Source: Nematostella vectensis (taxonomy: Eukaryota > Cnidaria > Anthozoa > Actiniaria > Edwardsiidae). Taken from it: 64,000 nt of DNA. Shown here one piece after another: positions 55,701-64,000 of the stretch. The notes beneath the pieces were generated by a model. The model was not told the origin of the DNA, made no database searches, and saw only the letters and a program-made list of their open reading frames with translations. Location of the stretch: assembly GCF_932526225.1 (NCBI RefSeq), contig NC_064042.1, positions 4,509,001-4,573,000 of the forward strand, given 5' to 3'. Position numbers and translations under genes: made by a program. Each line of letters begins with the position of its first letter. Positions within the stretch are counted from its first letter, which is position 1.

Positions 55701-58657
55701 ATCACGAAATAGCCATCAAAAAACACTTTTTTATACATCTCTTTTACCAACTTCAATATATTGCAACTGCTTCACCAAATAAGCTGATGGAAATGATACT
55801 TTCTCACACTTGGTATTTTTCAAAGGGATAACAAAACAGCAGCTACCAAAGACTATTTAAAAGGGTTCTAAAGCATTAATAAAGTGTAGTGGCACACCTT
55901 TGGATGTCTTGATAAACATCCACTCTTCCCTGAATCTGATTGGTCAGTTCTTGGTATGCTGCCCCAATATTCCTGCACTGCTGGGAGTACGCACTGAGAA
56001 GTGCACTCTTCTGGTTTAGTGATGAAATCTCCTCGCAGATGTCACTGTATGCTGTATGCTTGCTCTGTGACATGAATTAAACAGGTTTAAATTTAGAAAC
56101 CTGTCTACAATTCAGCTGGTAGACAGGTTAAAGGGGGGAGCCCATAAACTTAACACTAGAAATTGTGGAAAAGTTAACCCAAAAATCTGTCCTCTTAAAA
56201 TAATTCATTGGATGTTGTTGAGAGATTTCTTTCACCATAGAGATTATTTATTTTCCCAACTTTTGATATCCTCAAGGTCCTAAACTCCAAGCTTTTCTAC
56301 TACACATAAAGGCTACACAATGCATGAAAAAAATAATCTGTCTGTCTGTCTACCCCTGGATGAGTCAATCTCTTTGTCCATCCTATAGCCCGAGTATCAG
56401 GTGATTTTATTTTTCAAAAGTCGGAGAGGAAAAATAAAACTATGCCTCACACAAACACTACAGTGCCATCCCTTTTCAGGCCGCTGTCAAAATACATTGG
56501 CTGTCGAATTGTCCCACATAAATGAATTGCGTGGTAGCACAATCAAATGCCCAAATCAAATTATAAACAGTATTATATGCAAGGGTAGTAATTTTAGTAA
56601 CAACGAAACACAGTGAGGTAACTTGAAGTTATTGATGTAAAAAGATTTGAATGCTTTCAAAAAACTTAATGATAGGAAAATGCAAAGATAGTTCACGGCA
56701 CAAGAGATTTACAGTTTACGTATATGACTGCAGATCCACACATCAGATCACTACAGGATATTCACATTACCAATTTACTAAACAGGGTTTTTCGTCTACA
56801 TAGACAAACTTCTGCTTGAACACATATTTCATTGATAAGCTCACTCGATCAACAGTCTGTCTACCCATGGATGAGTCAATATTTCTGTTTGTCCTACAAC
56901 CAGTACATCTGTCTGTCCACCCATGGATGAGTAAATCTGTCTGTCCATCCTAAAGCAAGTACATCTGTCTGTCTTCCCATCTGACTATCGATCCGTCCTT
57001 CAGTCTGTCTGCTTGCTGATCATCTATGTCTCTCTCTGTCTGTCCACCCACCCCCAGGGGCCCCCTTACCTGTCCTAAGTATGTCCACCTCCAGTTGCTT
57101 TATTTCCTTGTGCATGTTCATGATCTTAGATCTGAGTTCAACCATCTCTCTATTGACCTGAGTGTGTTCTGCTTCTAGTTTTTCTCTGGTGCTTCTATCC
57201 CCTTTACTACTTGTATTTGATGACTGCTTGTGAAGAAGTTTATGCCTTGTTCTCCAAGTTAAAGTAATAAGATTGGCAATCAAAATGACAACATTAAATA
57301 GAGTTTAACAATAAGAAATTGAAGGTTCCTTTTAAGTTGAATTTATTTTAAATAAAAGAGCATTGATTAAGATAAAAGTTTATAAAACAAATAATTGAGA
57401 GAAATAAGGTAGCAGACCAAATTTTTTTACTCTGCAACTGGGATGGGAGACCAAACTTTTCACTCTCCATTTGTTGTAGCCATATGGCGCGAAACACAGG
57501 AACTCACACGTAGGACTCAGGTGTAGTACAAAAACAAACATTTTGACAGGACATTCTTGTGTAACTGAAGTCATGACTACAAATGGGTTTGTCAAGTAAT
57601 CTTAAGAGTCGTTAGCTCTGGTTATCCATTGCACCAGAGGCTCCTGGGTTCACTTGTTGCCTCTGCTTCGCGGCTTTTTTGTAGTGAGATTAGGAGCCTC
57701 TGGTACCCAGGGTAAATCTGGAACACCAGGCCCATACCCAGGGGGGAACAGCAGGCTAGTAGCCAGGGTTTTGAGCAGGGTGGTTCGTTTTTCCATTTCA
57801 GCGGAACAAATTTACGGTATACCCCTCTCCTCGCCTTATTACATTAGGCAATCAATCTTCTACTTAAAATGTTATTAATAGGGTACTTTTTAACATATAG
57901 CGATAATAATAAAGATAATTATTAAAAAATATTTTTATAGTCATTTTAAAGACATATTGATGTGCACCGTATATCTTCAGCCAAAGGTTATATATTTTTG
58001 TTTGCTATGAGCGGACCTTCAAGCAGGGTGGGGGGCCCGTCTGAACCCCCCCTGGCTACGGGCCTGAACAGTCTATGCTCAACAACAAACAAAGACAAAA
58101 GTTATAGGTATATCAAGCGTTTGATAGAAGTTAACTATAAACAACAATGCCACATATTCTCTTTAAATTCCAAAGGATACAGCTTGACATTGCCTTTAAT
58201 TTTCTTACAATTCCTATATTGCAGACAAAAACAATAACATTATCAAGTAAACAGATAATCAAGTTAATATGTTACAAAACTAATCAAATATTTACTCTGC
58301 AGATTTGATGTGCTCGATGATAAATTTCCAAACATCGTTCATTGGACCTCTACACAACCTAAAAAACAAACATATATCTGTGATGAAACGCAAAACACCG
58401 TTTTAACTTATTTACTCACATCGTTGAAATAAGTTATTTCAGTAAGAATATTCTTGTTACGAAAATATAACAATGCCCTCTTACGTTTTGAAGTCATCAG
58501 CAGTCGGCAAGGGAGCGTTAACATACCGCCCTTGAGGTCGAAATCTCATCTCATCCACTGCCCATCGTCTAAGATTTTCGGCAAGTTGCTCGGGCGAAAG
58601 TGCATCTATGTCCAGCGATCCGTCACTTTGATCGGTCCTTCGGCGTGCTGCAGCCAT
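46780..58657 (-). CDS. HAUS5: HAUS augmin-like complex subunit 5 (HAUS5); C-terminus not fully resolved
   Basis: Minus-strand exons are 58485-58657, 58296-58358, 57070-57251, 55898-56064, 55411-55534, 55135-55217, 54975-55029, 54057-54184, 49730-49811, 49284-49441, 48703-48865, 48208-48288, 47036-47146 and 46824-46869. Reading past the last donor reaches a TAG at 46780-46782. The N-terminus RRWAVDEMRFRPQGRY, then CRGPMNDVWKFIIEHI, matches the HAUS5 start (WAVEEM and IWAYILQHV in the human protein). The remainder is mostly coiled coil, with QLWTEVEMILAQHPPW and PTLFQSVHQLIE also family-like. HAUS5 is a subunit of augmin, which brings gamma-tubulin to spindle microtubules. About 540 residues are seen, shorter than the usual roughly 630. 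Exon 3 ends in phase 1 while exon 4 begins in phase 0, so a small exon or another donor is missing between them. Intron 8 is mostly minisatellite. Confidence 0.82.
47671..48070. repeat. ATC/ACC/ATT trinucleotide microsatellite in HAUS5 intron 12
   Basis: About 400 bp made of ATC, ATT and ACC triplets. Both strands therefore read as long low-complexity frames (Ser/Pro on one, Met/Val on the other), which are not genes. Confidence 0.97.
49962..53755. repeat. Exon-derived minisatellite filling HAUS5 intron 8 (about 39 units of about 98 bp)
   Basis: Each unit on the minus strand contains AACCTCAAGAGGGATGCAGA followed by GCAGCTCAAGTGG, then AGAAAGGGGGGAGGGG. This is the last 30-40 bases of exon 8 (54057 side) plus the first 60 bases of intron 8, where the same order occurs once. 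The unit period is 95-99 bp, varying with the C-run length. The leftmost unit (about 49965-50035) keeps ACTCACCAGCAGAATTA, closer to the exon than the middle units. Higher-order blocks of 8 and 9 units are visible. Frames reading RINLKRDAEQLK on the minus strand are echoes of exon 8, not genes. Confidence 0.95.
53756..54001. mobile_element. MITE with 28-bp inverted ends and TTA target duplication, in HAUS5 intron 8
   Basis: The left end AGCCGCATTGTCACCAGTTT and the right end AAACTGGTGACAATGCAGCT are reverse complements with one mismatch; both continue inward through ACTTCCGG. TTA flanks both sides (53753-53755, 54002-54004), which fits PIF/Harbinger-type insertion. It separates the minisatellite array from the unit next to exon 8, so it was inserted into the array. 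No coding capacity. Confidence 0.88.
54523..54630. repeat. 18-bp minisatellite, six copies, HAUS5 intron 7
   Basis: CAATGTTCAGGGGCAGGG is repeated five times exactly, then once with changes. The frames across it are artefacts of the period. Confidence 0.95.
56334..57050. repeat. CTGTCTGTC-rich degenerate repeats in HAUS5 intron 3
   Basis: CTGTCTGTCYACCC followed by TGGATGAGT occurs at about 56340, 56858 and 56910, with further CTGTCTGTC runs up to 57045. It is an old, patchy minisatellite. A missing small HAUS5 exon would have to lie in this intron. Confidence 0.65.
57600..58080. repeat. Interspersed repeat fragments in HAUS5 intron 2
   Basis: ACCAGAGGCTCC (about 57631) and GGAGCCTCTGGT (about 57691) form an inverted pair, followed by G-rich stretches (CCCAGGGGGGAACAG and GGGGGGCCCG). 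These look like fragments of dispersed repeats. No exon is seen between 57252 and 58295. Confidence 0.4.
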
Positions 58658-59771
58658 TCTTGGTAATTTTTATGACCTTGTTTTGTGCGATTTCAGGACA
58701 AACATTCCTTTATATACGATCCGCCATTTTTTCTAAATCAAAATACTTCCAGGCGTTCGTTTCTTTTTGGCGCGCTTTTATTTGCTAGAGCCCAGACTCC
58801 CAAAATTGCCGCATTGAATATTGAACATCACATAAGACAAGAATCATGGATGTAAATCTACTACCAATATAAAAAAAACTATGTTAATGTAAAACCTTCG
58901 AAAAGAACATTTTTGGGTGCCCAAAATTCTGTACAATTGTTGTAGTTTATCCTTTCACTTTCAGTAAAATTTGATCGGCCAATCAAATCGGCGAAAAATG
59001 ACTGGCTGTCAATCAATCTGTTTACAACCGCCTTTCTTCCCACCTCTGGGATTTTTCACCGATCTCTCATCAATTTCGCTTGATCAGCAAGGAAGGGAGA
59101 AAGCCAAACTGCAGAATTTAGACAATTTCGCGGAGAAATGAGCTTAAAGAAACATCAGAGATGTCATTTTGATATAGATAGCCCGTGCAATTAAATTGGA
59201 AAGAAAGAGTTTATTGGAAAGAAAGACTTCATAAAAGTTTTCGCTTTTGTCTTTATTGCGCCAATTTCGTCAATTAGAACTTGCGCGAAGTGTCGGCGTA
59301 GACCCAAAGTCAAAAGAAAAGGCGATCTTTGCAGCCCATTTGGTGAGTAAAAATGGTCACCTTGAAATAATTGTGAATTTCTTTATCGATTTTCATTCAA
59401 CAGAAATATTTCTTAAGCGATCTTACATCGCAAACAGCAAGACATGCTTATTTTTGATTACGTTGAGAGACTCAATTAAAAAATTGTTTGCAAGGGAAAA
59501 ACCTACTTCTATTTTACAGGCGATCGTATTTTACTTTTGTTAATAAACACTCTTCACTAAAAGCACAAAAAACAAATGTGATTATTAAAACTCATTGTTT
59601 ATCGTGCTTACAATTTAAGGAAAACAAACTATTTAAGAGAAAAAAAGTTGACAAAAGCTACAAACAACAAGGTCAAGTGAACAAGAATTACTGCATGTAT
59701 TATATCAGGTTGTGAAATGCATTTGCTATGTTTCATAACTTGTCGTGTTTGGGTTTTATTTTTGCAGTTCT
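58658..59771. promoter_or_regulatory. Shared intergenic region between divergent HAUS5 and homeobox genes
   Basis: The two start codons point away from each other, 1.1 kb apart. A likely 5' untranslated exon of the homeobox gene ends at 59342 with the strong donor GTGAGT and would join the acceptor TTTTTGCAG at 59759-59767, four bases before the ATG. Whether one bidirectional promoter serves both genes is not known. Confidence 0.45.
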
Positions 59772-60976
59772 ATGGCAGCTAACCACTCCGAAGTAGATCA
59801 AACAGAGTCCGACGCGGCAGAAACATTGCTACAACTTCGTCGAGAAAGCGAGAAGCGGATTCGATGGCAATGCAGACTGGACCAGCACCAACCCTGCCTA
59901 ACGAACCACAGTCCTTACCACCCTCCATGGCCGAGTATCTACCCGCCCTCTCCCATGGCATTTGATATGCGGAGTTATGCGTGGTATTTTCCGTTTGCCA
60001 TTCCGGGGGGACAACCAAGGCCTTGGTTTGCCCCATCGCAGTTTTATGTGCGACCACCACAACGTGAGGCACCCCCCGGATCAGAAATGGGACTCGGGTT
60101 TGTTGCGCCGCAGTCCCGTACAGATGGCTCTAGAGGACAGGAGGTTGCAAGCGAGAATATTCAAGGTGTCTACCAAAAACGCACACAACACAACTGTTAC
60201 GGGTGGAGGGGAACGGGCTTGTCAGGTTTCAATGGGGTGGTGTAAGGTTATCAGCTTTCATAGTATAATGTAGTATGTAGCCGCTGGTGTGCGTATGGTA
60301 ACATGCAATTCTGCACTCTAAATGGACCCAGGTAAATATTTATGTTGACCTGCTTTTTCTGAGATAAAATAAAACCTGGTTCTTTCAAATGGTAAATCAA
60401 ACTTGCGTTATTTCTGCCGAGCGCTCTACAACCATATCGTGACCACATCCGGCGCATATACCCGTAAAAAACTATAGCGCAAGTTGTTAAGCGGCAAGAT
60501 ACTCCAATTGATTGTCTAATTACTGTATTTTATTTATTTCTTTGGCAGTTAAGAATGACGAAGCAACTCAACAGTCAACAAGCGACCGGGCAGACATCAA
60601 AAGAAAAAGACGTAACCTCACAAAAAGACAGCAAAAGATTCTCGAGACAGCCTACCGTACGATCAAATACCCCACGATAGAGGACAGACATAGACTCGAG
60701 ACTTCGACTCAACTCTCCGAGGACAGAATACAGGTCTGGTTCCAAAACCGACGAGCGAAGGACAGACGATTACAAGACGGAGCCGCCATCCCACATGGGG
60801 CGAAAGCGACCCAGCTAGAAAAAGGATCGGCGACGGACGAATCAGAGACTTTAAACGAAGAGGCAGATAGTGAAGAGAACTTAAGTGATGAGCCCGCAGA
60901 TAACGTACAACAGGAGGCTGTAGCCTTGCGCCATATGGAATGCCTGTGGAAAGATAGCTTCTTGGGGACTGATTAG
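59772..60976 (+). CDS. Homeodomain protein, class uncertain (PRD-like or divergent)
   Basis: Two coding exons, 59772-60165 and 60549-60976, join in phase and encode 273 residues. The acceptor TTTTTGCAG lies four bases before the ATG. Residues 1-131 are proline- and aromatic-rich without a known domain (YHPPWPSIYPPSPMAF). The homeodomain is about 148-207: KRKRRNLTKRQQKILETAY, YPTIEDRHRLETSTQLSE, and recognition helix RIQVWFQNRRAKDRR, with W48, Q50 and N51 in place. Position 8 is leucine instead of the common phenylalanine. The C-terminal tail is acidic (ETLNEEADSEENLSDEPA). Homeodomains bind DNA with TAAT-like cores, and Q50 fits that. The protein should be a nuclear transcription factor. The helix fits the PRD-like or a divergent ANTP class; no orthologue is claimed. 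Confidence 0.88.
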
Positions 60977-62060
60977 ACACTAGATACTAGGCCGTACATG
61001 GTAGTTGAAACAGTATAGGGGCATATGCGTGGTTGTTCTCCACGGGCTCAAACGTTGCATTACCCTGCTAGCAGAGATTCTTCCCTCTCGTGGCGCTTTA
61101 GAGTGATGACCTCTGCTCACAGGCTAGTCAGTCAAGCCAGCCGTTTTTTTCGAACTTTTACGAGTAACAGTATTCACCAACACGAAAAATATGTGTATTT
61201 TTGGCACAGTTTTATGGTTGCAATGGTTTCCTTCTCATCTTGAGAAGTCAAAGGAATTCAAGAGATAGATTGGCGGTTATGTGTTAGTATAAACGTTTAT
61301 AGCGCACCAGAAAAGAAGGATTAAAACCTTTTTCATCTAAATAAACTTTTATAGCATAATAAATGTTTTCCTGTTGGCTTTCTAATCATTCTCTTTGATA
61401 TACGTCATTTACCGAAAAGCATTAGAGATTTAATAAATACATCATCAGATCATATCTCTCAAAGCGTGTATTCGTTAGACGCTACTGGTTTCCAACACTG
61501 GTGGTTTCCCACTAGAGAAAGGCTATATCAAAGCTGATGACCATCCTTGTAACAGAACTTCTCATATGGGCAAATCAGGTTGCATAATAAACTGTAAATA
61601 TTCAGATATTGCTTGTGTGCATCCTTTTATTACCTGTAGCTAGAATGATTTATCTGTGAAGATGGGAAGGGGGTCATCATTCCTGGAGTTTTCTGTAGAA
61701 ACATTGAGATAATATTTGGGGGGCACAGCCACGCCCCTATTGGTCATTTCCTTATAATTTTTGAAAATATTGGGGGGGCACGTGCCCCAGTGCCCCACCC
61801 CCTTCTACGGACCCTGGTGGTAGTGCCGCGGCATCGTGGTGTGATGGCGAACGCTTAGAATGAGCTACCGTTGATAACTGCTTATAAAACTTACATAATT
61901 TTACAATATAGAATAGCCATATTTTTTTCTCATTACAAAAGTAATTTCTATATCTTTGACACCGGATTTCATGGATTTTCCGCATTGTAGGAAATTCCAC
62001 CATTTATTAATTTATTCAATCCGTCGATCACACAAAAAGGAACCCATTTCCTGTTGTTCT
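60977..62060. other. Region downstream of the homeobox gene
   Basis: No gene is supported. CCCTGCTAGCAGAG at 61063-61076 resembles the end of the MULE-like element at 12760. A GGGGGGCACAGCCACGCCCC stretch near 61720 and a similar G/C-rich stretch near 61770-61820 look like repeat fragments. Confidence 0.5.
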
Positions 62061-62068
62061 AAGTCCAG

Positions 62069-62290
62069 GTTAGTCATCAAATGAATCGTCTGCCTTCAAC
62101 TCATCTTGGCCCTTAGGTGACTTGCGCTTTTGTGAACATGACGACAGGTCCAGCGGCTTGTCTGGTTGAAGCATGCGTATTGGCTACTCTAGTGATAATC
62201 GGCTGACGGGCCGTCGTCCACTTGAGTGCCAAATTTCCCGAAGCGCCGCGTTGGTCCAGGCCACGTGCTTCTTGTCAGTGTGCTTCTAAA
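62069..62290 (-). other. Weak candidate terminal exon, minus strand
   Basis: Reading leftwards after a TTTTTAG acceptor-like sequence near 62287 there are usable frames. One gives HTDKKHVAWTNAALREIWHS and then a stop. The same frame after that stop reads MLQPDKPLDLSSCSQKRKSP to a TAA at about 62071. The in-frame stop and unclear phase leave it unproven. It could be the end of the gene whose candidate exons lie at 63323-63789. Confidence 0.25.
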
Positions 62291-62534
62291 AAGGTTGCGG
62301 TTCGGGGAAATGTTATATATTCATAGTTGTCTTTGAGAGCGCGAGGTTTAAATAAACAAATTTAAGAAATCAATATATTTGACCACTGAAAAACAAAAAT
62401 GAGATTGCTACAAGAAAATACCTTAGAAGACCTCGGATCTTCCCCTTGTTTCGCATTCACAATGCTTGTATCAGCATCGGGTAGTTGTGGAAGAACGTTG
62501 GGTACTGGGGGAAAGAAGCTGGGTAACTCATCAA

Positions 62535-62825
62535 AACAATTTCAGAAAAATAGGTCTCTCGATCAGAAAAGATTATATCCCCATTCGGAGCAACTATTCA
62601 CAGAAAAAGGAAAAGATCGTACCTCACAAGAGTGAGATGACCCAGTCAAGAGAGATGATCCATTTTCCTAGCCCCCTTCATTTCAAAAGAGAAGATTACC
62701 ATACCAAGGCCAAGAAAGTGATCCCTATCCCGAGAGAGATGATCTTGGTTCCGGGAGAGTAAATCTACAACCCAAGAGAGATTAACCCCATTCAAAGTTG
62801 ATTCACGTTCCCCGAGAAAAGTAAT
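62535..62825. repeat. Degenerate tandem repeat with AGAGAGATGATC words
   Basis: Variants of CAAGAGAGATGATCC recur roughly every 30-40 bases (for example 62649, 62731 and 62774). An old, diverged short repeat with no gene in it. Confidence 0.5.
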
Positions 62826-63322
62826 TTTCTCTGCAGTTTACGTTCGGCCTCCCAATACCTATTCCCACTGCTGGGCCAACTGTCGGCCGGAAATCATAGC
62901 GAGTGGGTTGCTTTCTGTGTCCAGTCTTCTGCCGCACAGGGTAGACCGTTGGATCCTGGAAACTAAACCTTGAAGTGGACTGCAGGCTGTACTTGATTTC
63001 TGGAGGGCCAGCTGTTGAGCGGTGGGGCGCGTTAGAAAGTAAACAACAAAAACAAAACAAAGTGAGGCTCATGATAAATAAAGCCTATGCTTCCAAGCAA
63101 TGCTATTTTTTTATTACGGATCTGTTAAGAATTTTCATCTTGAAACCAAGAACTTTTTAAATGCTGGTCCGCATAAGAAAGCTATACGAACACATCCTGT
63201 AAGCCCTCGTTTGTCTGCGTCTAGGAAAGCATTATGTTGCCTTTAAAGGTTGGTTCTATTGAGCCCAAGGAACCGCCCCTGAGTCAAGAGGGAATTAAGG
63301 TGAAGAATTGAGGTGCTCTTAC

Positions 63323-63789
63323 CTCTTTCGGTGTTCCATGGTGACGATTGTGATGGCACTCCACACGAGAAATTTGTCAAATCTAAAAGAAAAATTAAAA
63401 ATCTCTGTGGAGTAATCTCCATAGCTCGAACTCTCGATAACTGATATATCCAACAAGTTTAATTTCTTAGATTCAACCGCTAAACGCATGCAAAAGCACT
63501 GCGTTTCCCCTGAAAGCGTATCCTAGGATACAAGAGCCCCGACCCTACTCTCACTAATATCACAATCTTCAAATTATTTGGAATTTTGTTGCTGCTAACA
63601 AGAATCCTTCGTGAGAACAAAAACAAAGTCTAATTTTATGGCAAGGGGAGACTTCTACTTTTATATTTCTGCATGCAACACATTTTTTTGACAAATAACA
63701 AACTCTGTTTTTCTCTTACCCAAATGCTGTAAAAGTTCGGGGAAGCGATGTCGCGTATGCCTGAAGTCCGGATTCCAAATGGCGTAGGA
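63323..63789 (-). CDS. Candidate exons of an unrecognised minus-strand gene at the right edge
   Basis: Two short blocks have proper splice signals. Block 63720-63789 has acceptor TTTTGCAG and donor GTAAGAG and reads SYAIWNPDFRHTRHRFPELL. Block 63323-63382 has an acceptor ending CTTTTAG... (TTTTAG) and donor GTAAG and reads LTNFSCGVPSQSSPWNTER. They join in phase 1. No domain is recognised. Further exons would lie right of the window, and a 3' end perhaps at 62069-62290. Confidence 0.35.
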
Positions 63790-64000
63790 CTGCAAAATAT
63801 GATACAACAGGGAGCAATCACCTCTAACGGACTGTTGACGAGCCCTTCTCCTACTAAAACTATGAAAGGTAGTCCTGTATGACCTAAACAGTACACAAAA
63901 AGAGATGCGTTCACTGGCGATGAAATGTACATTATACGGTCAAATAGACCGATCTCGTCTTCGAAAACTTCCTCATAACGACATGAACATCTTCGTATTT

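Overview
The window looks like nuclear DNA of an animal, most likely an anthozoan cnidarian such as a sea anemone. This is inferred from intron-rich genes with GT/AG junctions (HAUS5, a homeobox gene, a Pointed-domain ETS-type gene), Ty3/gypsy, CR1-like and MITE-type repeats, and a methyltransferase family otherwise best known from plants. No bacterial gene organisation is seen. The species cannot be proved from the sequence.

Left half (1-32.3 kb): a recent tandem segmental duplication. Three copies of one genomic unit are present (3919-11690, 11814-21530 and a truncated 29169-about 32315). Together they carry three minus-strand genes for a SABATH-type (Methyltransf_7) S-adenosylmethionine-dependent methyltransferase. 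Copy A keeps exons 1-3 only, because the rest lies beyond the left edge. Copies B and C are seen from exon 1 to the stop codon. At the same position in intron 3 of every copy sits the same short-LTR Ty3/gypsy element (Gypsy-A): internal region plus 3' LTR at 1-3918, a solo LTR at 11691-11813, and a complete but decayed element at 21531-29168. The complete one is itself interrupted by a second family (Gypsy-B, 21816-25369). Each insertion can be delimited by its 5-bp target-site duplication (CTCAA and AGAGC). The units also differ by a 792-bp MULE-like element with a 9-bp target duplication, a TTAA-flanked element, and a 157-bp tandem repeat expanded from one copy to about five.

Middle (32.3-46 kb): a three-exon plus-strand gene (33706-41778) encodes a 191-residue protein whose only recognisable domain is a C-terminal TEL/Yan-type Pointed (PNT) domain. 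The stop codon follows directly and there is no ETS DNA-binding domain, so the layout resembles the Drosophila ETS modulator EDL/Mae. Its upstream region carries several TTCCGG (ETS-type) words. Minisatellites, two MITEs and a dead CR1/jockey-type LINE follow.

Right half (46-64 kb): HAUS5 (augmin subunit) occupies the minus strand from about 46.8 to 58.66 kb in at least 14 exons. Its intron 8 is filled by a 3.8-kb minisatellite of about 39 units of about 98 bp. Each unit is a copy of the end of exon 8 plus the start of intron 8, with the 5' splice site weakened in nearly every unit. This is the most unusual structure in the window. A homeobox gene (59772-60976, plus strand) is divergent from HAUS5 across a roughly 1.1-kb intergenic region. 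The last 2 kb hold weak candidate exons of an unrecognised minus-strand gene.
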